This document shows, one piece after another, positions 35,678 through 44,243 of a stretch of 64,000 nt of DNA (position 1 is its first letter; each line of letters begins with the position of its first letter). The translations under genes and the position numbers were made by a program. The notes beneath the pieces were generated by a model. The model was not told the DNA's origin, made no database searches, and saw only the letters and a list, made by a program, of their open reading frames with translations. The DNA is taken from contig JAZRIX010000017.1 in assembly GCA_045645485.1 (NCBI GenBank), positions 1 to 64,000 of the forward strand, in the 5' to 3' direction. The DNA is from SIG440 sp045645485. Its GTDB lineage: Bacteria > Bacillota > Clostridia > Monoglobales > Monoglobaceae.

Positions 35678-38600
35678 TTATTCTTTATACTCCGTTACAT
35701 ACGGATTATCTATCATATCGGACACGCCTTCAAACAGAGACCAGAACACAACTGCCGCTTCTGCTCTTGTAACGTTGTTCAAAGGATTATAATATCCGAA
35801 GGTATCACCATTAAGAATACCTGCTCTCTGAAGCTTTACAACCGACGAATATGAATATTCGGGAATTGCAGTAAAGTCATTGAACAAGAAAGCTTCGTCT
35901 GTTGCATCAAGGTTAATCGAAAGCTTTTCCATTGCGCGACAAACCATAACAGCCATATCAGCACGGGTAATTGTGTCACCTATACCGAATCTTCCATCGG
36001 GGTAACCGTTGACAATTCCCATTTCAAAAGCCGTTGCAACCGTTGAATAATACCATGCCGATTTGTCCGTATCGGTAAAGAGTATGTTTGCATCTTTTTT
36101 TTCAATACCAAAAACATCAAGAAGCATTTTCAGGAATTCTTCACGTCTGACACCGTCGCCAGGTCTGTAAAGACCGGTACCGTCACCTCTGACAATTCCG
36201 TATCTTCTGAGTCCGTTGATCGAAGCCTTTGCCCAGCTGTATTCCGATGTAACGTCCTTAAAGGGAGCTTCAGGATGTCCGGGAAGATTGGTTGGTGCAT
36301 CAATCTTTTCGGCACCGGTTCCTCCGCCCATAACAATATTTTCTGGGTTACTTGTTCCGCCACCGCCAGATGTTATTATGCCGTCACTACCGTTTGAGGG
36401 GATGCCACCACCCGAAGGTTCCTTGGGCTTATCAGCTTTAACCTGTGCGGCATATGCCTTTTCGTATTCCGAGTTAACAGTTGACAAAAGATCATAATCC
36501 TTATTTGTCATTCTCATATACATTTTGTCAACATTGACAATCTTGCCCGAAACATCGGGGGAAATCCATTCATTTTCAATTGCCAACTGAACCTGCTTCT
36601 GAATCTTGCTCCAGTTACCCCTGGTGCTACCAATACGTTCGTTCGCCGCCGCTGTAAGTTCGTCAAGACATGTGGTAATTTCTTCCATTACTGCCATAAG
36701 AGCTTCTGTACCCGATTCACCGTCAACACCATTGAGAACTTCATCAATATCTGTAATTTTTTCATATCTTCCGTCAGCCTTATTGCGACTGTGGATAAGA
36801 TAAAGTGCTTCAAGTGCACGTTCGGTAATCTTTCCATTGCTGCCACGTTCAACATCAAGGTCAAGTATATCCTTGTATGTATCAAAATACTCTTCAAGAG
36901 AAGCCTTGCTGTTTATTTCGGCAAAACCGTCAATTATATCAGAAAGTTCCGCTTCGCTGTAAAGCTTGAAGGGACTGAAGGAATAAATGTTCATTCTGTC
37001 GCCCGTCACCTTCAGTGTTGCTTCATTTTCTGTCTGTTCATAGAAGTCGGGGTTGAGTATAAAGGTAACATCAAAATCACCGACACCATTTGAACTGAGC
37101 TGCTTCATATAGATGGGCAGACCGTTTTTGTCTTCGGCATAAAGTGAAATATTATGACGTCCTCTTTCTTCAACCATACCGCTCAGGGTTACAACATTAC
37201 CCTGAACCTTAAGGCTCCATGCAGTTTCAACAAAATCAAGAAGTTCTTCATCAAAGGACTCATATCCGCCTGCAACTTCTTCATAATCAAGCTGATCACT
37301 GTGTGCATTTTCAAATGCATCCTTAACCTGTGTAAGGTTTGTGAAGGGTGCCGCCGCTGCAATTCGCTGATAAAGTGAACGAACGTCGCGTACATCCGAT
37401 GCATCTTCTAAAACGCCAACAAATTCAGCATATTTTTCACCTTCATAAAGAGCTTGCAATGATGTCCAGTTGTCATTTTCAGCTTCAAGGTTAATTTCAG
37501 CAATGTAGCTTTCCGCTTCAGCAACCTTTGAAAGTATTATATTTACCTGAGCAACTGCAGATGTATAATCAACAACCGTGTTTTCAAATTCAGAACGTGT
37601 TTTGCTGTACAATTCATAGAAAACAACATAATTTGCATCAAGGGCAACGCCGATCATCTCACCAAAAGTTTCAAAGAAAGCTTCTGTATTCTCAACCGAG
37701 GAGATAAGCATAAAGTCATTAAGAACATTTGCTTCTCTGCCTGCCTGAACAGTTACAGCAGTTGCAAAAGCCGCCTGAACATCTGCAAGTGATGCAAATT
37801 CCTTTCCTTCAAGCTCACCATAAAGATATTCTCTGTTCACAACGTGAGAAGAATCCGCAAGACCAAGTGTTATATAAGAAAACTCACTTTCAATAACCGC
37901 TTTCAGTTCATCACTTGTTTCTGCAAGGTTGATATCTTCAAGGAATTGGTTATATTCGTTTATGTAATTGTCGAGGAACACAATTGCATTGTTAACCTTT
38001 TCGTATGTATCACATTCGCTGAACTTTCCTTCGTATGCTTTGAACATAACCGCATAGTCGTTGTCAAATTTATCGTTCACATACTTTTCGGGATCAATAC
38101 CCAAAACATCCACATTGTCAGCAAAGAAGTCCTTCAATGCCGCTCCGCTGTCCACACCGCGGAAAGCCGGAATAGTCGCCTCTTCCAGTTCCTTCTGTGC
38201 ACCATGCGCTTCAACAAAGGCATCATAAATCTGCGTTATAGCGGACATTTCTTCATCAGAGTCTGCCATATCAGCATATACCTTTGCGAGGTTTGAAACA
38301 CCATTAAGAGGGAACTGCATAAAGCCAGCATTTTCAATGAGACTTCCCATTGTGTCTGCATCAGCATTTGCCTTTGCATCAGCGAAGGCTTCTTCAAATT
38401 CATCAACAGCCGAAGCCGAATTGATGAGGGCAAATGATGCATCAACAATGTCTTTGTATGTCATTTCATCGGGATATACCGTCTTGCTCTTTACGAATTC
38501 AATATCTGCATAATCGTCATCCTGAACAAGACTGTCAACACCTGCTGTCACAGGATCGATTTCACCCGCTGTATAATAACTGAAATTTGCTTTGTAGGTT

Positions 38601-39940
38601 TCAAGGTAATCTTCAATTTCATCAGCAGTTTCTGCATTTTTGAAGGCCTCTGCCATTGTATCCCAGCCGGATGCAACCACAACACCAAAGGTCTGCGGAT
38701 TGGTATTCACGCCCGAAACTGCAACAGTCAGATTTTCTTCGCCTGCGCACAGGTCGGGGTTGAGAACAAAAGTTCTTTTGAAGCTTCCGTCTTCTGCCGT
38801 TTTGAACTGTGTTGCAACAACTGTATTGTCACCCGCCTTCACCGTCACAATTACCGTCACAGCCTCATCCATGCCGTGTTTACCTTCAACTGTCAGGGTG
38901 TTTGCATAAGTGCTTCTGTCAATTGCCGCAAAATCATTGGAATAATCACTTCCTGCACTTGTTGCAATTGATGTTGTTTCGGTGTCAGAGCTTTCAACCG
39001 TTGCTTCTTCACCAAGAACTCCGTATGCCGAACCGATTGACTGAGGTATGTCGGTGTTTGTCCAGAGGAAGGCTTCAACTCTTGCAGCCTCAGGCCAGTC
39101 ACTCATGAGAACAGCCGAACCTTCAACAGTTTCAGTTCCGTATTCCAGATCCGATATCACGTTTTTACTGCAATTAAGAAGTTTTCCTTCTGAATCATAA
39201 ATTGCGGTGACCGCAACAACTTCTTCAAATCCACCAAAATTTGCAATGTCATATTTCGCTGTCAGAGTACCTTCGGGGATTTGGTCAACCTTGCCGTTTT
39301 CATCCTCAAACCATATATCGGACACATAAGTACCGTCATAAAGTTTTACATTGTCAATATCAAACTGGGTATGTGACTGAGCATAAAACCCGATGGTTCC
39401 GGCAGCACCGTGAACGTTACTCTTTAATGCTTTGAAATGAGTATTATTTACACATTCATCCCATTCACCGTCACGGACTTTTCTCCAGACCTTTACTCCG
39501 TCAGCATTATAAATGTCGTTTGCCGCATTTGAGAGCTTTGACTGGTCAATCATTATTCTGTATGTATACCACAAATCCTTCTCAATAGTCGCATTTTGAA
39601 GTACAATTCCAAACGCAGAAACGTTCATTGCATCGCTGTCCTTAAACGAAAGGTCTTCGTTATAAGGAATGTTTCCTGTTTTATTCAGATCAAACTCAAA
39701 AATATAGTAATCAGGAAGGTCAATGCTGTAATAAGAGTTTGCGGACAAATGCACAGCATTTCCATCATCCCATTCCGAAATTGCACCTGATGAAAAACCG
39801 CCGAGGGTTCCGTCTTCAAAATCTTCATAAATCAAATATCCGTCCGAAATATATCCATCGGCTGCACTTACATTCACAACTGTAATCATTGAACAAATCA
39901 ATGCCGTGCAAATAATCAGACTTAAAATCTTTTTTGTCAT
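35678..39940 (-). CDS. SLH-anchored multidomain surface protein
   Basis: A 1420-residue exported protein (signal peptide 1-27). It has an N-terminal lectin-like sandwich (about 30-205), an Ig-like module, two related beta modules each with a LNPD segment (VLNPDLC and ILNPDFY), and between them several helical repeats of about 90-100 residues beginning like SGWDTMAEAFKNAETADEIEDY. A glycine/proline-rich linker precedes three C-terminal SLH repeats (about 1225-1420: FKDVTSEYSWAKASINGL, FTDTDKSAWYYSTVATAFE, FNDFTAIPEYSYSSVVKLQ). It should be wall-bound and could present carbohydrate-binding modules. The helical repeat is shared with the 2135-residue protein. Confidence 0.85.
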   Translation of the reverse strand: MTKKILSLIICTALICSMITVVNVSAADGYISDGYLIYEDFEDGTLGGFSSGAISEWDDGNAVHLSANSYYSIDLPDYYIFEFDLNKTGNIPYNEDLSFKDSDAMNVSAFGIVLQNATIEKDLWYTYRIMIDQSKLSNAANDIYNADGVKVWRKVRDGEWDECVNNTHFKALKSNVHGAAGTIGFYAQSHTQFDIDNVKLYDGTYVSDIWFEDENGKVDQIPEGTLTAKYDIANFGGFEEVVAVTAIYDSEGKLLNCSKNVISDLEYGTETVEGSAVLMSDWPEAARVEAFLWTNTDIPQSIGSAYGVLGEEATVESSDTETTSIATSAGSDYSNDFAAIDRSTYANTLTVEGKHGMDEAVTVIVTVKAGDNTVVATQFKTAEDGSFKRTFVLNPDLCAGEENLTVAVSGVNTNPQTFGVVVASGWDTMAEAFKNAETADEIEDYLETYKANFSYYTAGEIDPVTAGVDSLVQDDDYADIEFVKSKTVYPDEMTYKDIVDASFALINSASAVDEFEEAFADAKANADADTMGSLIENAGFMQFPLNGVSNLAKVYADMADSDEEMSAITQIYDAFVEAHGAQKELEEATIPAFRGVDSGAALKDFFADNVDVLGIDPEKYVNDKFDNDYAVMFKAYEGKFSECDTYEKVNNAIVFLDNYINEYNQFLEDINLAETSDELKAVIESEFSYITLGLADSSHVVNREYLYGELEGKEFASLADVQAAFATAVTVQAGREANVLNDFMLISSVENTEAFFETFGEMIGVALDANYVVFYELYSKTRSEFENTVVDYTSAVAQVNIILSKVAEAESYIAEINLEAENDNWTSLQALYEGEKYAEFVGVLEDASDVRDVRSLYQRIAAAAPFTNLTQVKDAFENAHSDQLDYEEVAGGYESFDEELLDFVETAWSLKVQGNVVTLSGMVEERGRHNISLYAEDKNGLPIYMKQLSSNGVGDFDVTFILNPDFYEQTENEATLKVTGDRMNIYSFSPFKLYSEAELSDIIDGFAEINSKASLEEYFDTYKDILDLDVERGSNGKITERALEALYLIHSRNKADGRYEKITDIDEVLNGVDGESGTEALMAVMEEITTCLDELTAAANERIGSTRGNWSKIQKQVQLAIENEWISPDVSGKIVNVDKMYMRMTNKDYDLLSTVNSEYEKAYAAQVKADKPKEPSGGGIPSNGSDGIITSGGGGTSNPENIVMGGGTGAEKIDAPTNLPGHPEAPFKDVTSEYSWAKASINGLRRYGIVRGDGTGLYRPGDGVRREEFLKMLLDVFGIEKKDANILFTDTDKSAWYYSTVATAFEMGIVNGYPDGRFGIGDTITRADMAVMVCRAMEKLSINLDATDEAFLFNDFTAIPEYSYSSVVKLQRAGILNGDTFGYYNPLNNVTRAEAAVVFWSLFEGVSDMIDNPYVTEYKE

Positions 39941-39966
39941 ATTTTCATCTCCTTGTCACAAAATCC

Positions 39967-40980
39967 TTATTGTACCGAAAACACATATGAATCGGTAAGA
40001 GGCTTAAAGCTTCCCATTGTATCCCACAAATAAAGTTCAACTGTTCCGCCAATCAGCTTGTCATAAAATTCCGAGCAGTCCATTTCAACGGGAACAGTTT
40101 CAGCATCACCGAAGAACACCGGAACATCCTGCATATACTTCATTCCAAGGATTTTGCCTTTTTTGTCATACGCCATCATAACAGCCATTGCATTGTCTGA
40201 GCTTTCAGGAGCAACATCGCCGTTTCTCACAATAAGCGAACCTGTTATCTTTGTTTTGTCCTCATTGAATTCAAGTTTGTTTCCAACAAGAGTTTTTCCC
40301 GAAAAAATCTTTACGTTGTCAAAGAGCAGTTTAGCATCACCAAGAGCAATTGTACTCCAGAGCTCGTGTCCGACTCTTTTCCGCATAAGCACATCTTCGA
40401 GAACTGCGGTGAATTGAGCCTCACCCTCTGCCTTTCTGTAGACACTCATTTTTTCACCCTTAACCGAGAATACATATGTATACCACTTGTCAGGATCATG
40501 TGCGCCTACTTCAGCAATTGCATCGCTACCCGATGTACTTCTGTAGGGGATCTGTCCTGTACAGTAAACCGCCTGACAATAATCGTTCAACGAACAGATA
40601 ACACCCGGCGTGCCTGTATAAAGCGAACTGTCCGACGGGCACTTCATATCAAACATAAATGTGAAGTCACCTGGAAGGGCAGGTGCATTGTATGCAAATG
40701 ATGCATAACCTACATAAGTTCCCTGGGCAAGCTCCACATAACCGTCCTCATGAACACGGTATATACCCAGATTTTGATTATCAGTTCCGCCTGCAGCAGT
40801 ACGTCCCGCAATCTTCCAGTTGTCGGGAGCCCAGTTTTCATTGTCCAGCTGGTCATCAGGACGGGTGAAGTCCTCTTCAAGCCATGTTTTTGAATTGGGT
40901 AGATCCGCACTGACACTTACGGTGCCAATGGCAAACAATGCCGCAACCAAACAAACAGTCAACAGAATTTTTTTTGTCAT
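39967..40980 (-). CDS. secreted lectin-like protein
   Basis: A 337-residue exported protein (signal peptide 1-25, ending SVSA). Residues about 30-230 form a LamG-like sandwich similar to the N-terminus of the next protein, including DKWYTYVFSVKGEKM and LLFDNVKIFSGKTL. The last 100 residues are the small beta module (ending GGTVELYLWDTMGSFKPL) also seen in the 520- and 1420-residue proteins. First gene of the five-gene surface unit, directly behind the promoter at 41065. GGAGG lies eight bases before the start. Likely a carbohydrate binder; function not established. Confidence 0.78.
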   Translation of the reverse strand: MTKKILLTVCLVAALFAIGTVSVSADLPNSKTWLEEDFTRPDDQLDNENWAPDNWKIAGRTAAGGTDNQNLGIYRVHEDGYVELAQGTYVGYASFAYNAPALPGDFTFMFDMKCPSDSSLYTGTPGVICSLNDYCQAVYCTGQIPYRSTSGSDAIAEVGAHDPDKWYTYVFSVKGEKMSVYRKAEGEAQFTAVLEDVLMRKRVGHELWSTIALGDAKLLFDNVKIFSGKTLVGNKLEFNEDKTKITGSLIVRNGDVAPESSDNAMAVMMAYDKKGKILGMKYMQDVPVFFGDAETVPVEMDCSEFYDKLIGGTVELYLWDTMGSFKPLTDSYVFSVQ

Positions 40981-41025
40981 TTTTGATTCCTCCGTGTTAA
41001 TTGTATAACTTTTTTTGTTTCAAAA

Positions 41026-41058
41026 CTAAAGTGTTTATTCATTAAAACAAACACTTAG
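41026..41058 (-). repeat. 5' leader hairpin of surface operon
   Basis: CTAAGTGTTT and AAACACTTTAG arms pair around a 12-base loop. On the minus strand the hairpin begins at the predicted transcription start, so it could protect the 5' end of the 19-kb mRNA or serve as an operator. Confidence 0.6.
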
Positions 41059-41064
41059 GACTAT

Positions 41065-41134
41065 ATTATATCATACTTTCGTCAAATTGCATCGTATATG
41101 AGCACTGTTTTTTTGTTCAAAACTAACATTTTTG
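41065..41134 (-). promoter_or_regulatory. extended -10 promoter with upstream 16-bp activator-type element, copy 2
   Basis: TGATATAAT (extended -10, core 41065-41070) lacks a good -35. The same CAAAAATGTTAGTTTT as at 21920 lies at 41119-41134, again exactly 48 bp upstream. A partial variant (TTTCAAAACTAA on the plus strand) lies in the leader at 41018-41029. Confidence 0.72.
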
Positions 41135-41227
41135 TAAACACGTTGCCGTGCAAAAATATAAAAATTAAATAACGACAAGCTTTTTATAGACAAAACCCCG
41201 TCATTTTAGAATTTAAAACGCTTTATA

Positions 41228-42124
41228 TCATTTGTTCTCTGCGTTTATGCAATCCACAGACATTTCTGTCCGATGAAAAACCCCGTCGCTTTGCATTCTG
41301 AGAAGATTTCGGATTTCCTGGCGATAGATTTTGGGCGAAACACCGTACACACTTTTAAAGGTCTTGGAAAAATGTGCCGCATCATCAATCCCTACCTTAA
41401 TCATAATCTCATTCAGATTAAATGCGGTTTCTTCAATTAATTGCTTTGCCGTTTCCATTTTCCGCAATTTTATATATTTTGCAAGTGTCTGTCCTGTTTC
41501 CTTTTTAAAAACACGGATAAGATGGTTAGGGTGAAAATGGAATTTTTCTGCAAGCTCCTCGTTGCTCATGTTTTTGTCAACATTTTCATCAATATAATCA
41601 ATTATCCTGTTAAACACCTTATTCTTTGAATTTTTCACCAAAAGTCCGTCACATTCGGCAAGGATCATATATTTCTTTATAATCTCAATAAGACAGGACT
41701 TAATATGTAATATGTCCGCAACCCTTTCTCTGTCTATGTATTCAACATATTCGTTAAAAAAGAACTTCATGTGATTGTCATCTTTTGCCTCAACAAAAAA
41801 TGGCAAATCCATAAGATTAAATATTCCGATATTGTTTGGATAGATGTCAAAAAACACCTGATATGCACTGAAAACTCCCGTTTTATCATTGCAGTACGAA
41901 TGAGGAATCCCTGCGGGAATAAGAAAGACACGTCCTGCCACTCCGTCATAGTTCTCATCGTTTATACAAAAGCTGCACCTTCCCTCTTTTATATAATAAA
42001 ACTTATTCTGTGCAAAAACAGACACAGGTATGGTCCAATCTTCACCTTGCGCAACAGTAAAAAAATCTCCCGAGTGACCAACTATACCTAATTTTGAAAA
42101 AAATAATTCCTGCATAGAATCCAT
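41228..42124 (-). CDS. AraC-family transcriptional regulator
   Basis: About 298 residues. The N-terminal half is a cupin-type sensor domain (FYYIKEGRCSFCI, GRVFLIPAGIPHSY), the C-terminal 100 residues a double helix-turn-helix with LAEKFHFHPNHLIRVFKKETGQT and IGIDDAAHFSKTFKSVYGVSP-like segments. This class senses sugars and usually activates catabolic genes. The start is taken as ATG 42124 because the AGAGGGGG ribosome site sits 8 bases before it; a GTG three codons earlier overlaps that site. It lies directly upstream of the surface operon and is paralogous to the next gene, 14 bases away. Confidence 0.92.
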   Translation of the reverse strand: MDSMQELFFSKLGIVGHSGDFFTVAQGEDWTIPVSVFAQNKFYYIKEGRCSFCINDENYDGVAGRVFLIPAGIPHSYCNDKTGVFSAYQVFFDIYPNNIGIFNLMDLPFFVEAKDDNHMKFFFNEYVEYIDRERVADILHIKSCLIEIIKKYMILAECDGLLVKNSKNKVFNRIIDYIDENVDKNMSNEELAEKFHFHPNHLIRVFKKETGQTLAKYIKLRKMETAKQLIEETAFNLNEIMIKVGIDDAAHFSKTFKSVYGVSPKIYRQEIRNLLRMQSDGVFHRTEMSVDCINAENK

Positions 42125-42138
42125 TGTTTTCACCCCCT

Positions 42139-42987
42139 CTACCGTTCTTTCTGTTTCTTAGACTCTTTTTTCTTTTCGTCACAAGCTTTCTTTCTGTAAA
42201 CCTGCGGAACATTTCCATATATCCCTTTGAAGGATTTAGAAAAATGTGCGGCATCGTCATAGCCCACTCTATACATTATTTCATTAAAAGGCAAATCTGT
42301 TTCTTCAATCAATTTCTTTGCCAACTCCATTTTTTTGAGTTTTATGTATTTGGCAGGGGTATTACCCATTTCCTTTTTGAAGAATCTAATAAAATTATTC
42401 GGATGCAAATAACATATTTTGGCAAGCTCTTCATTGGATGGATTCTTATAAATGTTTTTGTCAATATAATCAATAATACGACGAAGATTTTCGTTCTGAA
42501 TTGCCGCAACAGATACTTTCTCAAGACTTGCAGCTGTCATATACTTCGAAAGCATCTGAAAAAAACAGGATTTCACCGTAAGCTTGTCAATTATTTTCTG
42601 ACCCTTTCCATCATCCAGAAAAGTCTCAAAGAAAACCTTCATAACGGGAGCATCCACATAATAAGGCAGTTCCAGCATATTCATCATATTTATGTTATTA
42701 GGATATATATTAAGGTACAGCCAGTACACTCCAAACCGATCGGTTTTATCGTTAAAATAGGAATATATGGTGCCTGCCGGAACATAAAGCGTACGCCCGG
42801 GAACTCCCTCAAATTCTTCACCGTCAATTACAAAGGTGCATCTGCCCTCGCTTATATAATAAAACATATCATAAGCCGAAGACAGATCAGAACTGCTCCA
42901 TCCCTCTCCCGCAGGCATATTAAGAGCTCCGCCAAAATGCTCTGTAACGCTGAAATTTGACAAATAGAACTTTTGCAGATTATCCAC
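42139..42987 (-). CDS. AraC-family transcriptional regulator (paralogue)
   Basis: About 282 residues with the same cupin (FYYISEGRCTFVI, GRTLYVPAGTIYSY) plus double helix-turn-helix layout (LAKICYLHPNNFIRFFKKEMGNT, GYDDAAHFSKSFKGIYG). The start is set at GTG 42987 because its N-terminus then lines up with the neighbouring paralogue and AGGTG lies six bases upstream; GTG 42996 is the alternative. A lysine-rich tail ends the protein. The two genes look like an old tandem duplication and probably answer different sugars or act together on the surface-protein promoters. Confidence 0.9.
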   Translation of the reverse strand: MDNLQKFYLSNFSVTEHFGGALNMPAGEGWSSSDLSSAYDMFYYISEGRCTFVIDGEEFEGVPGRTLYVPAGTIYSYFNDKTDRFGVYWLYLNIYPNNINMMNMLELPYYVDAPVMKVFFETFLDDGKGQKIIDKLTVKSCFFQMLSKYMTAASLEKVSVAAIQNENLRRIIDYIDKNIYKNPSNEELAKICYLHPNNFIRFFKKEMGNTPAKYIKLKKMELAKKLIEETDLPFNEIMYRVGYDDAAHFSKSFKGIYGNVPQVYRKKACDEKKKESKKQKER

Positions 42988-43073
42988 AGCTTTCACCTAC
43001 CTTGTACCTTTATCGGTCTATAACTTGCTTTTGACATCTTTCATATTTTCATTCACTCTGCCAAGCCTTAAAC

Positions 43074-43103
43074 ATAATAACACATTTTCATTATATTTGT
43101 CAA
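43074..43103 (-). promoter_or_regulatory. sigma-A-type promoter of the AraC pair
   Basis: Perfect TTGACA and TATTAT with an 18-base spacer on the minus strand, about 80 bases before the first AraC start. Confidence 0.75.
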
Positions 43104-43354
43104 TCACCCAACTATTAACATTTAGTAACAGTATTAACAAAAAACTGTCTGAATTTAAACATATCCATTTCATGCGTTTTGTTAAGTTAAATAAAAATTA
43201 AGACCTTGAACTCCCTGCGGTATAATAGTTTTAGCCCTAAAACCTATACCTACCGAAAATTTTGAGAAAGAAATGAAAATTCTTTGTTGCTCGTATCCTG
43301 ATTTTCATTCCGAAGCTTTGACAAAAAAGGAAAATAAATAACTGAATCAAAATA
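43104..43354. other. intergenic region with hairpin sharing a 14-base repeat
   Basis: This spacer separates the AraC unit from the polysaccharide operon. AATGAAAAT and ATTTTCATT (43272-43309) form a stem whose 20-base loop contains TTGTTGCTCGTATC, the same 14 bases as one side of the 25-bp palindrome near pyk. On the plus strand a 22-codon open frame starts at 43274 and a TATAAT lies near 43221; neither has enough support to be called a gene or promoter. Confidence 0.5.
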
Positions 43355-43379
43355 GCCTCCGTGTACTAATACCGGAGGC
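43355..43379 (-). terminator. terminator at the end of the polysaccharide operon
   Basis: GCCTCC and GGAGGC arms followed by TATTTTG on the minus strand and GATTTTTT on the plus strand, 38 bases after the EAL gene. Confidence 0.7.
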
Positions 43380-43416
43380 CTGATTTTTTACTTCAAATGC
43401 ATTTTCATTTTTGTAT

Positions 43417-44208
43417 TCAGTTCAAATATTTCAAAGCGTGCTTTTCTGCAAACAACTCACATTCTTCCAAGGGCAGAGCCTTTGCATAGTACCACCCTTG
43501 GATATAATCACAACCGGACTGTGATACAAGTGTATTCTGTTCAACAGTTTCTACACCTTCACAAATTACATCCATATCCAATCCGTGTGCCAGTCCAATA
43601 ATACCTGAAAGCAGTGCTTTACCTCTTTCAGTATCGGTTTTCAGCAAAATATCACGGTCAATTTTGACAACGTCAATGGGATAATCGCAAAGATTGGCTA
43701 AAGAGGTATAACCGCTTCCCAAATCGTCTAGATAAATTCTGAAGCCAAGTTCCTTGCACAGCATAACATTTCTTTTTGCAATTTCTCTGTCCTTTTCAAT
43801 GGCATCCTCTGTTATTTCGATTGCCAGCTTGGATCTATCAAAATCGTAACCCTCAGAAATCGTTTTAAGTTTGTCGATACAGTCATCTTCAGAAAGAGTT
43901 ATTCTGGTAAAATTACACGAAATCGAAATATCCTTATATTCTGTATTATTCCACTTTTCAAGTTGTCGGCAAGCATAGTCAAACATATAATAGTCGTGCT
44001 TGCTGATAAGACCTGCTGTCTCCATATGCCCTATATAACTAACAGGACCCATAATCCCTTTTTCAGGATTATGCCATCTTGAAAGTGCTTCTGCCGAAAC
44101 AATTTTTCTTGTTTTGCTGTCAACTATAAACTGTAAATACATCTTAAATTCATTGTTTGCAAGACCATTTAAAATGCTTTCTGTTATTAGCTTTTCCATT
44201 TTCTTCAC
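43417..44208 (-). CDS. stand-alone EAL-domain cyclic-di-GMP phosphodiesterase
   Basis: A 263-residue cytoplasmic protein that is almost entirely one EAL domain. Residues needed for catalysis appear present: Glu in AEALSRW, Asn in SCNFTRI, Glu in AIEITE, two Asp in YLDDLGSGYTS, Lys in VVKIDRD, Glu in CEGVET and Gln in YIQGWYY. It should hydrolyse cyclic-di-GMP to pGpG. Last gene of the polysaccharide operon. The start is uncertain: GTG 44208 is only 3 bases after AAGGAG, while ATG 44199 is 12 bases after it. Confidence 0.9.
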   Translation of the reverse strand: MKKMEKLITESILNGLANNEFKMYLQFIVDSKTRKIVSAEALSRWHNPEKGIMGPVSYIGHMETAGLISKHDYYMFDYACRQLEKWNNTEYKDISISCNFTRITLSEDDCIDKLKTISEGYDFDRSKLAIEITEDAIEKDREIAKRNVMLCKELGFRIYLDDLGSGYTSLANLCDYPIDVVKIDRDILLKTDTERGKALLSGIIGLAHGLDMDVICEGVETVEQNTLVSQSGCDYIQGWYYAKALPLEECELFAEKHALKYLN

Positions 44209-44243
44209 TAACTCCTTATACCATTTAATTTCATATATGAAAG

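Noticed and set aside
43110..43123. AACTATTAACATTT upstream of the AraC pair as a third regulator site
   Set aside because: It needs a three-base insertion to match the 16-bp element and lies at a different distance from the -10.
43274..43342. 22-codon plus-strand frame with a nearby TATAAT
   Set aside because: Weak ribosome site, no proper -35 and the frame lies across a hairpin; not enough support for a gene.
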